Positions 1 to 8,840 of a DNA stretch of 64,000 nucleotides are shown here, one piece after another; position 1 is the stretch's first letter; every line of letters starts with the position of its first letter. This DNA comes from Microbacterium sp. T32 (GTDB lineage: Bacteria > Actinomycetota > Actinomycetes > Actinomycetales > Microbacteriaceae). A program made the translations under genes and the position numbers. The DNA is taken from positions 1 to 64,000 of the forward strand of contig NZ_LQQP01000067.1 in the NCBI RefSeq assembly GCF_001619615.1, in the 5' to 3' direction. The notes under the pieces are model-generated. The model did not search any database. It was not told the DNA's origin and saw only the letters and a program-made list of their open reading frames with translations.

Positions 1-14
1 GGGGGGGGGGGGTA

Positions 15-467
15 ATGAGCACCGCCACGGCCGTGGCGGCAGCGCTGCGGGCGCTCGTCGCCGCGGTGCACGCCGAGATCCGGGCCAAGTCGGGGCCCCG
101 CGTGCCGAGGCATCCGGGTGAAGGAGACAACGCATACTTGTACTCCCGCGCGCGGATCATCATCGAGTCGGAAGCCGCGCGCCGTGATCTGACCGTCGAC
201 GCGCTGGCGCGACGGCTGGGTGTCGGGCGGCGGCGGTTGGAGCGGGCCTTCCAGCGGCAGGGGGAGTCGCCGGGGGACGTCCTGCGCGTCCAGCGGCTGC
301 GTCTCGCCCGGGGTCTCCTCTCGACCGAACGCGACCGAAGTCGCGCCGAGATCGCGGACCTCTCGGGCTTTCCCTCGGCCCGCGCTCTGAAAGACGCACT
401 CGCCAAGCACGGCGAAACGGATCCACACCAGTCGGGAGCGGTACGCTCGCAACGTCGCCGCGAGTGA
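15..467 (+). CDS. AraC-family HTH regulator, probably 5'-truncated
   Basis: The translated 150 residues contain an AraC-type double helix-turn-helix at about residues 48-135 (first helix pair LTVDALARRLGVGRRRLERA, then AEIADLSGFPSARALKDAL). The family activates or represses transcription and normally carries a separate N-terminal ligand domain, which is absent here. The reading frame stays open to the left edge of the window through the G run, so the ATG at 15 may be internal and the N-terminal domain lost at a contig end. The target is unknown. The lacI-family gene follows after 33 bases on the same strand, but no link between the two is visible. Confidence 0.6.
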   Translation: MSTATAVAAALRALVAAVHAEIRAKSGPRVPRHPGEGDNAYLYSRARIIIESEAARRDLTVDALARRLGVGRRRLERAFQRQGESPGDVLRVQRLRLARGLLSTERDRSRAEIADLSGFPSARALKDALAKHGETDPHQSGAVRSQRRRE

Positions 468-500
468 AGCGGCGCGGTCGCTCATCCCGGGAGGAGCCCG

Positions 501-1514
501 ATGTCGCTGACACCCGTACGCGGCACCGCGACCATCGAAGAGGTCGCCGCACGAGCAGGTGTGTCCCGCTCCACCGTGTCGCGCGTGGTCAACGGCTCGA
601 CCGCGGTGTCGCCGTCCGCGCTCGAAGCCGTGCGGCGCGCGATCGACGAGCTCCAGTACGTGCCCAACCGCGCGGCCCGTTCCCTCGCCAGCCGCCAGAC
701 GCGGGCCATCGCGCTCGTCATCCCCGAAGACACGGACCGGTTCTTCGGCGACCCCTTCTTCGGATCGATCGTCGCGGGCATCGGCGAGGTCATCGGCGAG
801 TCCGACTACGTCATGAACATGCTGATCGCCAGCGACGACGCGAGCGCCAAGGCCCTCGGCTACCTGCGCAGCGGCAGCGTCGACGGCGCGATCGTCGCCT
901 CGCACCACACCAGCGACACGTTCGTCGACCGTCTCGCCGACACCGTGCCCGTCGTCTTCGGCGGGCGCCCCGCGCGCGTGCGCCCCACCGATCACTATGT
1001 CGACGTCGACAACGTCCAGGGCGGGCGGGATGCCACCCGCTACCTCCTCGACCGGGGTCACCGCCGCATCGCCACCGTATCCGGCCCCTCCGACATGCCC
1101 GCCGGCATCGACCGGCTGCAGGGCTTCCGCGAGGTGCTCGACGAAGCCGGACTCGAGCCGGCGGCCGTGGAGGACGGCGACTTCACCGAGGCCGGAGGAG
1201 CCGACGCGATGCGCCGGATCCTGGCATCCGGAGATCTTCCCGACGCTCTCTCCGTCGCGAGCGACCTCATGGCCCGCGGGGCGTACACCGCGCTGCGCGA
1301 GCACGGCCATGAGCCGGGGCGCGACATCGCCGTCATCGGGTTCGACGATTCGGCGGTCGCGACCTCGCTCGTGCCGGCGCTGACCACGGTGCGTCAGCCG
1401 TCGCACGACCAGGGTCGCCAGATGGCGACGATGCTGCTCGACGTGCTCGCGGGCCGGGCGACGGCGAACGCCGCGATCCTGCCGACCGAGATCATCGAGC
1501 GCGCGTCTGCCTGA
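501..1514 (+). CDS. LacI-family transcriptional regulator
   Basis: A 337-residue repressor of normal LacI/GalR length. Residues 10-60 form the LacI HTH with the hinge (IEEVAARAGVSRSTVSRVVNG, then the VPNRAARSLAS region). A periplasmic-binding-protein-like ligand domain follows, with the typical endings DIAVIGFDDS and TTVRQPSHDQGRQMATMLLD. Such proteins bind palindromic operators and respond to a sugar or nucleoside. The start is supported by a strong ribosome binding site (GGGAGGAG) 5 bases upstream. No transporter or sugar gene is adjacent and I see no operator in the short upstream gap, so the effector cannot be inferred. Confidence 0.93.
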   Translation: MSLTPVRGTATIEEVAARAGVSRSTVSRVVNGSTAVSPSALEAVRRAIDELQYVPNRAARSLASRQTRAIALVIPEDTDRFFGDPFFGSIVAGIGEVIGESDYVMNMLIASDDASAKALGYLRSGSVDGAIVASHHTSDTFVDRLADTVPVVFGGRPARVRPTDHYVDVDNVQGGRDATRYLLDRGHRRIATVSGPSDMPAGIDRLQGFREVLDEAGLEPAAVEDGDFTEAGGADAMRRILASGDLPDALSVASDLMARGAYTALREHGHEPGRDIAVIGFDDSAVATSLVPALTTVRQPSHDQGRQMATMLLDVLAGRATANAAILPTEIIERASA

Positions 1515-1535
1515 GACACGGGCCTCGGTCACCCG

Positions 1536-1541
1536 CTAGGG
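1536..1541 (+). promoter_or_regulatory. Candidate -10 element of the lipoprotein gene
   Basis: TAGGGT, of the same TAnnnT class used by the leaderless genes in this window, but here about 55 bases before the start codon, so the transcript would carry a leader with the GAGAGGA ribosome binding site. Confidence 0.4.
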
Positions 1542-1596
1542 TGGGCGCACCGCGCCGCCCACACCCGCATTCGCGCGCGCGCCGAGAGGACCCGCC

Positions 1597-2191
1597 ATGC
1601 CTCGATGGAGAAGCGCTGCCGTCGCCGCGGCCGTGATCGCGATCGCCGGTCTCGCCGGCTGCGTTCCCGAGCCGGCGACCCCCGTCGCGACCGAGACCGC
1701 GACGCCCACGGTGACCGTCGCGACGCCGACGCCCGCGGCGACGCCCACGCCGACCGCATCCGAGACCTCCGTCAGCGACGCGTCCCGGATCCCCCCCCTC
1801 CTGCGACGAGCTCGGCACCGCGAGCAGCCGGGCCGAGACCGTGGGCGGCTTGACGGCGCAGCACGCCGACGGGTTCGTCCGTCCCTCGCCGCCGAACGCC
1901 ACCACGAAGCTGTCATGCAACTGGATCCAGGAGGAGGCGGCCGCCGTCCTGCTCATCGTCAGCACCGCGACCCCCGCCGATGTCAACGACGGCCTCCAGC
2001 AGCTGGCATCCGAGGGGTATCAGTGCCAGGCCGCGCAAGACTTCGGGGCGCAGTACTGCATGCGCCCGGGCGACGCGGCCAGCAGCGAAGACGTGGTCGT
2101 CGCGCGCGACGACGTGTGGATCTACCTTGAGACCGTCAACGTCAACGCGCGGGCGTGGTTGTCCGACATCGCGGCGCAGATCTTCGGCTGA
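1597..2191 (+). pseudogene. Secreted lipoprotein gene split by a +1 frameshift at a C8 tract
   Basis: The ATG at 1597 follows GAGAGGA and opens a lipoprotein signal peptide with lipobox LAGC (Cys22), then a Thr/Pro-rich stretch. The frame is correct to the cytosine run at 1791-1798, after which it reads nonsense to 2130. The neighbouring frame continues as a plausible domain to 2191 (GGLTAQHADGF ... LSDIAAQIFG, with Cys residues that could pair). Removing one C from the eight gives one continuous protein of about 197 residues. This is either a sequencing error in the homopolymer, a disrupted gene, or a slippage-controlled (phase-variable) gene. The family is not recognised. A TAGGGT -10 element lies at 1536-1541. 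Confidence 0.75.
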
Positions 2192-2226
2192 ACCGCGCCG
2201 CGCTCAGCGGCTGACTCGCCTCGCGC

Positions 2227-3558
2227 TCAGCGGTCGCGGGGGAGCGGCTGCTGGTACACGTCGGGGATGTCGTCGCCGTCGGCATCCACCTCTTCCTCCG
2301 CCGCGAGCTGCTTGTAGCGACGGTTGCGCATGAGCAGGACGCCGGCCGCCAGGAGGGATGCCAGGAGCGACGCGACCATGATCGCGATCTTCGCGTCGTC
2401 GGTGTGCTCCGAGCCGGCGGGGAAGCTGAGTTCCGCGATGAGCAGCGACACCGTGAACCCGATGCCCGCGAGGAGGCCGACGCCGGCGAGGTCGATCCAC
2501 TTCAGCGCCGGGTCGAGGCGCACTCTGGTGACGAGTGTGAGCACGCGGACTCCGAGCAGGATGCCGATCGGCTTGCCCAGCACGAGACCCGCGACGACGC
2601 CGATCGTGACGGGGTCCATGACGGCGCGCGCGAGGCCTTCGACGCCGCCGATCGCGACGCCCGCCGCGAAGAACGCGAAGATCGGGACCGCGATGCCCGC
2701 CGACAGCGGCCGGAAGCGGTGCTCGAACTGTTCGGCGAGGTCCATGCCGCGGATCTCGGGCTGACGCTTCGACGGAGCGACCGGGATCGTGAACGCCAGC
2801 GCGACACCCGCGATCGTCGCGTGGACGCCGGACGCGTGCAGGAACGCCCACGCCGCGAAACCGATCGGGAGCAGCACGACCCACGCGGCCCACGCGTGGC
2901 GCGCGAACCAGGCGCGGCCGAGGTGCGCGATGGTGCCGTAGATCGCGACGAGCACCGCGAAGACCGCGAGCGGCAGGAGCGAGATGTCGCTGGTGTAGAA
3001 CAGCGCGATGATCGCGATCGCGATGAGGTCGTCGACCACGGCGAGGGTCAGCAGGAAGATGCGCAGCGGCCCGGGGAGGTGCGAGCCGACGAGCGCGAGC
3101 ACGGCGACGGCGAACGCGATGTCGGTGGCCGCGGGGATCGCCCAACCGGCGAGGAGGCTCGGCTGCGAGGACGTCACCAGCACGTAGATCAACGCCGGGA
3201 CCGCGACGCCCGCCGCGGCGGCGGTGATCGGCACGATCGCGGTGCTGAAGCGACGGAGGCTCCCCACGACGATCTCGCGCTTGAGCTCGAGCCCGACCAT
3301 GAAGAAGAAGATCGCGAGCAGCCCGTCCGCCGCCCAGGACCCGACACTCAGCTCGAGGTGCCACGGCTCGTACCCGAACCGCAGGTCGCGCAGCGCGAAG
3401 TACGCGTCCGAGGCGGGGGAGTTCGCCCAGATGATCGCCGCGATCGCGGCCACCACCAGCAGCATCCCGCCGACCGACTCGCGGCGGAGCAGCGTGGTGA
3501 CGCGGTGGACCTCGCGGTAGCCCGGCCAGCTCGGCGCGCGCACGGGGGTTTCGTTCAT
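2227..3558 (-). CDS. nhaA: Na+/H+ antiporter NhaA
   Basis: A 443-residue member of the NhaA family, which exports Na+ or Li+ in exchange for two protons across the cytoplasmic membrane. Hydrophobic segments run through the length of the protein. The family's key acidic residues are present: [12 protein letters not shown] (ion-site Asp) and [11 protein letters not shown] (the Asp pair). The C-terminal tail (about 45 residues) is acidic and cytoplasmic, longer than in E. coli. The open frame extends 17 codons further up, but the start at 3558 (MNETPVRAP) has the ribosome binding site GAAAGGG. The gene is monocistronic and converges with the lipoprotein gene. An 11-bp direct repeat (GCGCTCAGCGG at 2200-2210 and 2223-2233) spans its stop codon. 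Confidence 0.93.
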   Translation of the reverse strand: MNETPVRAPSWPGYREVHRVTTLLRRESVGGMLLVVAAIAAIIWANSPASDAYFALRDLRFGYEPWHLELSVGSWAADGLLAIFFFMVGLELKREIVVGSLRRFSTAIVPITAAAAGVAVPALIYVLVTSSQPSLLAGWAIPAATDIAFAVAVLALVGSHLPGPLRIFLLTLAVVDDLIAIAIIALFYTSDISLLPLAVFAVLVAIYGTIAHLGRAWFARHAWAAWVVLLPIGFAAWAFLHASGVHATIAGVALAFTIPVAPSKRQPEIRGMDLAEQFEHRFRPLSAGIAVPIFAFFAAGVAIGGVEGLARAVMDPVTIGVVAGLVLGKPIGILLGVRVLTLVTRVRLDPALKWIDLAGVGLLAGIGFTVSLLIAELSFPAGSEHTDDAKIAIMVASLLASLLAAGVLLMRNRRYKQLAAEEEVDADGDDIPDVYQQPLPRDR

Positions 3559-3609
3559 GGCATCCCTTTCGGGGTCGTCGACATCGTCGTCGACCAGACT
3601 TCCCGACAC

Positions 3610-3796
3610 GCCGCGTCCAGTTTACCCGGGGCGGGCTGGGTGATCTGTGCGCGTGCGTGCGGTGGGTGCGCCAGGTGGGTGCGCCAGATCACGCGATCTG
3701 GCCGAGCGTACGGGCTATGGCCGGTCATGGCGTGTACGTTCGGCGAAGTCACGTGAAGTGGCGGCCGAGGCGGCGGCGGGATGCCACCCACGCGCG
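3610..3796. other. Intergenic region with short dyads
   Basis: No gene seen. It holds a 12-bp direct repeat (GTGGGTGCGCCA, twice near 3663-3685), an imperfect dyad GTGATCTG / CAGATCAC (about 3640 and 3685), and a second dyad built on CGTACG / GTACGTTCGGC. It lies between the start of nhaA and the stop of the permease gene, so it may hold the permease terminator and the nhaA promoter. Confidence 0.35.
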
Positions 3797-5134
3797 TCAG
3801 GACGGGTCGCCGCCCAGCGGACCCACCGCGGGGATCGGGCCGCCGTCGTCGGCACCGGTCTTGCGGGCGCGGGCGATGACGTTGCCGAGGTGGTAGATCA
3901 CGAGGGCGGCGACGGCGCCGAGCACGATGGCGCCGAGCTGGAAGTCGCCCCACTGCAGGGTGAACCCGGCGATCGCGAGCACCAGCGCGACGGCACCCGT
4001 GTACTGGTTGACGGGGCGGGAGAAGTCGACGCGGTTGTCGACCCAGATCTTGATGCCGATGATCCCGATGAGGCCGTACAGCGCGGTGGTCACGCCGCCG
4101 AGCACGCCCGCGGGGATTGTGTTGAACACCGCCCCGATCTTGGGCGACAGGCTCAGCACGATCGCGGTGAGGCCGGCGACCCAGTACACCGCCGTCGAGT
4201 ACACCCGGGTCGCGGCCATCACGCCGATGTTCTCGCCGTACGTCGTGGTGCCCGAGCCGCCGAACGTGCCCGCGAGCGTCGTGGCGACGCCATCGGCGAT
4301 GAGCGCGCGTCCGGTGGAGCGGTTGGCCGTGGCATCCGTCATCGCCGCCACGCCCCGCACGTGCCCGACGTTCTCGGCCACCAGCACCAGCACGACCGGG
4401 AGGAACATCGCGATGACCGACCAGCTCGCGGGCTTCGTGAAGTCGGCGAGCTGGAAGTCGGGCAAGCCGATCCACGCTGCGGCCTCGACCGGGGCGAAGT
4501 CGATGAGGGTCTCGCCCGATGCGGCCTGGATCAGCACCGTCGCGACGTAGCCCACGATGACGCCGAGGAAGATCGAGATGCGGCCGAGGAACCCGCGGAA
4601 CAGGACGCTGAACAGGATCACCGCGACGAGAGTGATCGTGCCGGGGAGCGGCTGCTTCTGGAAGTTGGACCACGCGACGGGCGCGAGGTTGAAGCCGATG
4701 AGGGCGACGATCGCGCCGGCGACCACCGGGGGCATGACCCGGTCGACCCACCCGAGACCGACGAACTGCACGACCAAGCCGATGATCGCGAGCAGGATGC
4801 CGACGGCCACGATGCCCGCGAGCGCCGACCCCGTTCCGCCGATCGCGGTCGCGGCGGTGACGGGCGCGATGAACGCGAACGACGAGCCGAGGTAGCTGGG
4901 GAGCCGGTTGCGGGTGACGAGGAGGAAGAGCAGCGTCCCGACGCCCGAGAACAGCAGCGTCGTGGACACCGGGAAGTCGGTGAGCACCGGCACGAGGAAC
5001 GTCGCGCCGAACATCGCGATGACGTGCTGCAGCCCGATCGCGATCGTCGCACCCCAGTTGAGGCGTTCGCCCGGGGCGACGACCGCTCCGGGCGCGACCG
5101 TGCGCCCGTTCCCGTGCAGCTTCCAGCGGAACAT
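3797..5134 (-). CDS. NCS2-family uracil/xanthine permease
   Basis: A 445-residue nucleobase:cation symporter of the NCS2 (UraA/PbuX) family with about 14 membrane segments. The substrate-binding motifs are visible: LVAENVGHVRG (TM8 Glu) and TTTYGENIGVMA (TM10 Glu), which fit the uracil-permease branch best. A start 15 codons upstream is possible, but MFRWKLHG at 5134 has the ribosome binding site GAGGAG seven bases before it. The gene is next to purC on the same strand, separated by a repeat-bearing 151-base gap. This fits nucleobase salvage alongside de novo purine synthesis. The exact nucleobase cannot be decided from sequence. Confidence 0.88.
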   Translation of the reverse strand: MFRWKLHGNGRTVAPGAVVAPGERLNWGATIAIGLQHVIAMFGATFLVPVLTDFPVSTTLLFSGVGTLLFLLVTRNRLPSYLGSSFAFIAPVTAATAIGGTGSALAGIVAVGILLAIIGLVVQFVGLGWVDRVMPPVVAGAIVALIGFNLAPVAWSNFQKQPLPGTITLVAVILFSVLFRGFLGRISIFLGVIVGYVATVLIQAASGETLIDFAPVEAAAWIGLPDFQLADFTKPASWSVIAMFLPVVLVLVAENVGHVRGVAAMTDATANRSTGRALIADGVATTLAGTFGGSGTTTYGENIGVMAATRVYSTAVYWVAGLTAIVLSLSPKIGAVFNTIPAGVLGGVTTALYGLIGIIGIKIWVDNRVDFSRPVNQYTGAVALVLAIAGFTLQWGDFQLGAIVLGAVAALVIYHLGNVIARARKTGADDGGPIPAVGPLGGDPS

Positions 5135-5172
5135 GTGGTCTCCTCGCGGTGGGGTGGGGGATGGATGCCGAG

Positions 5173-5245
5173 TGCTCACGATCGGGCCGAACGCTCACGG
5201 CCGGGGCGACCGGAACGTGGGCCGCCGACCCGATCGTGGGCGTTC
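5173..5245. repeat. Degenerate copy of the GCTCACGATC inverted-repeat element
   Basis: CACGATCGGG at 5177-5186 pairs with CCCGATCGTG at 5229-5238, and GCCGAACGC at 5186-5194 pairs with GCGTTCGGC at 5240-5248. The units resemble the better-preserved dyad at 23204-23266. It lies upstream of the permease gene and downstream of purC. Confidence 0.5.
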
Positions 5246-5285
5246 GGCGGCGGGGCGGCCGGGCCCGGGACGCCGGGCCGCGGCC

Positions 5286-6215
5286 TCAGGACGTCAGGCG
5301 CTCGAGCAGTTCGGCGTAGCGGGCGCGGGTGCGCGTCACGATGTCGTCGGGGAGCGCGGGCGGCTCGCCCTGCTTGTCCCAGTGGGCGGCGAGCCAGTCG
5401 CGGACGATCTGCTTGTCGAAGCTCGCCATGCGCTCCGCGGGGGTGGTGCCGGTGCGCCAGGCCTCGGCATCCCAGTAGCGGGACGAGTCCGACGTCAGCA
5501 CCTCGTCCGCGAGGGTCAGGACTCCCGCGGCGTCGTACCCGAACTCGAACTTCGTGTCGGCGAGGATGAGCCCGCGCTTCTCGGCGATCGCGGAGGCACG
5601 GCGGTAGATCTCGAGCGACAGGTCGCGCAGGGCCGCGGCCGTGTCTTCGCCGACGAGCTCGACGGAGCGTTCGTACGTGATGTTCTCGTCGTGTTCGCCC
5701 ATCGGCGCCTTGTACGCGGGGGTGTACAGCGGTTCCGGCAGCCGGTCGCCGTCACCGAGTCCCTCGGGAAGCGGGATGCCGCACACCGTGCGCGACGCCT
5801 GGTATTCGGCCCAGCCCGATCCGGTCAGGTACCCGCGCACGACGCATTCGATCGGCTGCATGTCGAGCGACCGGACGAGCATGGCGCGTCCGCGCACGGC
5901 ATCCGGGATCAGCTCCACCGCGTCGTCCCCCTCGAGCACGTGATCGGCGGCGAGATGGTTCGGGATGCCACGCCCCCCGTCGGCGCCCGCGAGACGGTCG
6001 AACCACCACAGGCTCAGCGTCGTCAGCAGGACGCCCTTGTCGGGGATGCCGGGGCTCAGCACGTGGTCGAACGCACTCACCCGGTCGCTCGCGACGACGA
6101 GCAGGTGCGCGGGCGCGGCGTCCTCGGCGGTGTCGGCGGGCACGTAGAGGTCGCGGACCTTGCCCGAATAGACGTGGCGCCAGCCGTCGAGGACGAGGGG
6201 GGAAGCGGGGATCAC
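5286..6215 (-). CDS. purC: SAICAR synthetase (phosphoribosylaminoimidazole-succinocarboxamide synthase)
   Basis: A 309-residue PurC. It condenses CAIR with aspartate using ATP to give SAICAR, step 8 of purine synthesis, in the cytoplasm. Characteristic segments are YSGKVRDLY near the N-terminus (nucleotide-binding lysine), the VASDRVSAFD motif, ECVVRGYLTGSGW and the DTKFEFGYD motif. The start is set as GTG at 6215. The open frame runs 50 codons further, but a GATAAT hexamer ends 6 bases before this GTG, matching the leaderless pattern of other genes here, and the translation upstream is not PurC-like. It is not in an operon with the other pur genes of the window. Confidence 0.93.
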   Translation of the reverse strand: MIPASPLVLDGWRHVYSGKVRDLYVPADTAEDAAPAHLLVVASDRVSAFDHVLSPGIPDKGVLLTTLSLWWFDRLAGADGGRGIPNHLAADHVLEGDDAVELIPDAVRGRAMLVRSLDMQPIECVVRGYLTGSGWAEYQASRTVCGIPLPEGLGDGDRLPEPLYTPAYKAPMGEHDENITYERSVELVGEDTAAALRDLSLEIYRRASAIAEKRGLILADTKFEFGYDAAGVLTLADEVLTSDSSRYWDAEAWRTGTTPAERMASFDKQIVRDWLAAHWDKQGEPPALPDDIVTRTRARYAELLERLTS

Positions 6216-6221
6216 CCGCTC

Positions 6222-6227
6222 ATTATC
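6222..6227 (-). promoter_or_regulatory. Leaderless -10 element of purC
   Basis: GATAAT on the minus strand, separated by six bases from the GTG start, so transcription would begin at or within a base of the start codon. Confidence 0.55.
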
Positions 6228-6322
6228 GCGGGTCGGCTCGCGCGCCGATGGCCGCGCGAGCACAGATTTTGCCACATCGCGGCTCCGCGCGCCCGCCCCC
6301 CTGCGGTGTCGGACCCGGTCGC

Positions 6323-6328
6323 TACGGT
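6323..6328 (+). promoter_or_regulatory. Leaderless -10 element of the BCCT gene
   Basis: TACGGT followed by CGAAGG and the ATG at 6335: a six-base gap, predicting a leaderless mRNA. Confidence 0.5.
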
Positions 6329-6334
6329 CGAAGG

Positions 6335-8041
6335 ATGACCGAGGCGACCCCCGACACCGCGGCATCCATCGATCCTCCCGACGGAAGCGCCCACCGCCGC
6401 ACTCTGCGCGGCTGGGTGTTCTGGCCCGCAGCCGCCATCGCGCTGGCGTTCATCGCTTTCGCGCTGATCTTCCCGAATGCTGCCGAGACGGCGTTCGGTA
6501 CGCTGCAGACCGCGATCGTCTCGGCGTTCAACTGGTACTACGTGCTGATTGCGGCGTTCTTCGTCGCGTTCGCGCTGACGATGGGCTTCAGCCGGTTCGG
6601 GCGCATCAAGCTCGGCCGCGACGACGACGAGCCCGAGTTCTCGACGCTGTCCTGGTTCTCGCTGCTCTTCGCGGCGGGCATGGGCATCGGGTTGGTCTTC
6701 TACGGTGTGAGCGAACCGCTCAGCCACTTCGCCTCGCCCCGCCCCGGCGTCGAGGGCACGGCGACGCAGCTCGCGCAGCAGGCGATGTCGCAGACGTTCC
6801 TCCACTGGGGCGTGCACGCGTGGTCGATCTACGTCGTGATCGGGCTCGCGCTCGCCTATGCCTTCCATCGTCGGAAGCGTCCGCGGACGATCCGGTGGGC
6901 GCTCGAGCCGATCCTCGGTGCCCGGCTCGTGCAGGGCGGATGGGGCAACGCGATCGACGTGGCCGCGCTCGTCGGCACGCTGTTCGGCGTGGCGACCTCG
7001 CTCGGTCTCGGCGTCATCCAGATCAGCGCGGGCCTCGAGTTCCTCGACGTCGCGCCGACGACCCTCATCAGCCAGGCGGTGCTGATCGGCGTCATCACGG
7101 CGTTCGTCCTGTTCTCGGTGCTGTCGGGCGTGGGCCGCGGCATGAAGTGGCTGTCGAACGTCAACCTCGTGCTCGCCGGTCTGTTGATGCTCTTCGTGCT
7201 CTTCGCGGGGCCGACCGAGTTCCTCCTGAGGGATGCCGTGCAGTCGATCGGCAACTACATCCAGAACTTCGTCGGACTCTCGTTCACCACGAGCGCGTAC
7301 TCCGGCGACGCGGGTGTCGCGTGGCAGGGCACGTGGACGGCGTTCTACTGGGGCTGGTGGATCTCGTGGGCGCCGTTCGTCGGCATCTTCATCGCGCGCA
7401 TCTCCCGCGGACGCACCGTGCGCGAGTTCGTCACCGGAGTGATCCTGGTGCCCACGCTCGTCGGCATCCTGTGGTTCACGGTGCTCGGCGGATCCGCGAT
7501 CTACGCCGAGCTCACGGGCTCCGCGACGTTCGTGGGCGCGGACGGAACGATCGACGTGTCGACGGCGCTGTTCCAGCTGCTCGAGACGATCCCGGGTTCG
7601 GTGTTCCTGGTGGTCGGGTTCCTGCTGCTCATCGGGATCTTCTTCATCACCTCGGCCGACTCCGGCGCGCTCGTGATGAGCATGATCGCGACCGGCGGCG
7701 AGGAGGAGCCGCCGCGATGGACGCGCGTGTTCTTCACGCTCGCGACCTCGGTCATCGCCTTCGCCCTACTGATCGCCGGTGGACTCACGGCGCTGCAGAC
7801 GGCGGCGATCAGTATCGCGCTGCCGTTCAGTCTCGTGCTGCTGGCGATCTGCGCGGCCACGGTCGTCGCGTTCCGGCGTGAGCTGAAGGCGTACGACCGC
7901 GTCGAGCGGGCGCAGCTGCGCGACCAGATCGGTGAGCATTACGGACTCGAGGTCGAGGAGGCCAACCAGCGCGGCATCTTCGGCCTCCCCGCCCGGTGGC
8001 GGCGGCGTCGCGCGGCGGACGCCGACGCGCCGGTGGGGTGA
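6335..8041 (+). CDS. BCCT-family betaine/choline/carnitine transporter
   Basis: A 568-residue secondary transporter of the BCCT family, which takes up betaine, choline, carnitine or ectoine, usually with Na+, for osmoprotection. Twelve membrane segments are visible. The family signature lies around residues 345-370 (YWGWWISWAPFVGIFIAR) and includes the Trp box that cages trimethylammonium groups. The segment MGIGLVFYGVSEPLSHF is also typical. The C-terminal tail (LKAYDRVERAQLRDQIGEHYG) is long and charged, as in osmosensing members such as BetP, so it may sense stress. The ATG at 6335 lies six bases after a TACGGT hexamer. The substrate is not resolved. Confidence 0.92.
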   Translation: MTEATPDTAASIDPPDGSAHRRTLRGWVFWPAAAIALAFIAFALIFPNAAETAFGTLQTAIVSAFNWYYVLIAAFFVAFALTMGFSRFGRIKLGRDDDEPEFSTLSWFSLLFAAGMGIGLVFYGVSEPLSHFASPRPGVEGTATQLAQQAMSQTFLHWGVHAWSIYVVIGLALAYAFHRRKRPRTIRWALEPILGARLVQGGWGNAIDVAALVGTLFGVATSLGLGVIQISAGLEFLDVAPTTLISQAVLIGVITAFVLFSVLSGVGRGMKWLSNVNLVLAGLLMLFVLFAGPTEFLLRDAVQSIGNYIQNFVGLSFTTSAYSGDAGVAWQGTWTAFYWGWWISWAPFVGIFIARISRGRTVREFVTGVILVPTLVGILWFTVLGGSAIYAELTGSATFVGADGTIDVSTALFQLLETIPGSVFLVVGFLLLIGIFFITSADSGALVMSMIATGGEEEPPRWTRVFFTLATSVIAFALLIAGGLTALQTAAISIALPFSLVLLAICAATVVAFRRELKAYDRVERAQLRDQIGEHYGLEVEEANQRGIFGLPARWRRRRAADADAPVG

Positions 8042-8082
8042 CGCCGCCGGGTGCGGGGCCGGGGCGCCTCCCTGTTACTTGA

Positions 8083-8133
8083 GTGTCCAAGACACGCGGA
8101 CCGTGCCGCGGCGCGTCCGCGTGTTGTGGACAC
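8083..8133. repeat. Interspersed 19-13-19 inverted repeat, copy A
   Basis: Left arm GTGTCCAAGACACGCGGAC (8083-8101), 13-base centre, right arm GTCCGCGTGTTGTGGACAC (8115-8133); arms pair at 17 of 19 positions. The same element occurs at 13805-13855 and 57283-57333. It lies between the BCCT gene and the padR operator. Confidence 0.8.
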
Positions 8134-8179
8134 CGAAAATTTCGCGCGCGGCCGGGGTCGTGGCATCCACGGCTGCGGT

Positions 8180-8197
8180 ATAGTCCATGTGGACTAT
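8180..8197. promoter_or_regulatory. 18-bp operator palindrome at the padR-MFS promoter
   Basis: ATAGTCCA-TG-TGGACTAT is a perfect dyad and overlaps a TATAGT -10 hexamer (8179-8184), 23 bases before the padR start. PadR repressors with adjacent exporters usually autoregulate at such a site, so this is most likely the operator of the gene at 8220. Confidence 0.7.
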
Positions 8198-8219
8198 TCG
8201 ACACGGACCAAGGAGACGG

Positions 8220-8840
8220 ATGCCGGACCTCACGCGCCTCACCCCGCTCGCGGTCACGCTGCTTGCGACCCTCCGCGAGGGTGACATGCACCCGTACGAA
8301 CTCCTGCGTCTCCTGCGCGAGCGCGGCGACGATCGGCTCGTTCCGCTGCAGAAGGGCACGATCTACCACACGATCGCCCGCCTCGAGCGCGAGGGGCTGA
8401 TCGCCGAGGTCGGCGTGGATCGTGACGGCAACCGCCCGGAGCGCACGACCTACACCCTGCTCGACGCGGGCAAGGATGCCGTGGACGCCTGGGTCCGCGC
8501 GGAACTGCCGCGGATCGACCGGCCCGGCGAATTCCGCGTCGCGCTCGCCGAAGCGCACAACCTCGATCGTGACGACGTCGTCGCGCTCCTCGACCGGCGG
8601 CGGGACCTCCTCGTCGCTTCCCGCGACGTCCACCGCGACGGGCTGTCCCGCGCGCACCGGCGTGCGGTCCCGCACCAGTTCATGATCGAGGTCGAACGGC
8701 AAGCCGTTCTCCTCGACGCCGAGCTCGCCTGGCAGGACTCCCTGCGTCAAGGCCTGGCCGACGGCTCCCTGCCCTGGGGGATCGACGGCCTCCCCGACCA
8801 CCTCGAACGACTCCGCCTCTCGAAGGAACCCCTCGTATGA
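8220..8840 (+). CDS. PadR-family transcriptional regulator
   Basis: A 206-residue regulator. Residues 1-85 form the PadR winged helix (VTLLATLREGDMHPYELLRLLRERGDD, then KGTIYHTIARLEREGLI). The remaining part is the C-terminal dimerisation domain of the long PadR (Vir_act_alpha_C) type. The start at 8220 has AAGGAGA upstream. Its stop overlaps the exporter start by four bases (ATGA at 8837), so the two are translationally coupled. With the palindrome over the promoter this fits a drug- or phenolic-responsive repressor that controls its own operon. The ligand is unknown. Confidence 0.92.
   Translation: MPDLTRLTPLAVTLLATLREGDMHPYELLRLLRERGDDRLVPLQKGTIYHTIARLEREGLIAEVGVDRDGNRPERTTYTLLDAGKDAVDAWVRAELPRIDRPGEFRVALAEAHNLDRDDVVALLDRRRDLLVASRDVHRDGLSRAHRRAVPHQFMIEVERQAVLLDAELAWQDSLRQGLADGSLPWGIDGLPDHLERLRLSKEPLV

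Noticed and set aside
1..12. G12 run at the left edge
   Set aside because: Looks like a contig-end or sequencing artefact, not a biological signal.
2200..2233. 11-bp direct repeat at the nhaA stop
   Set aside because: Short, GC-rich and without a partner element; probably chance.
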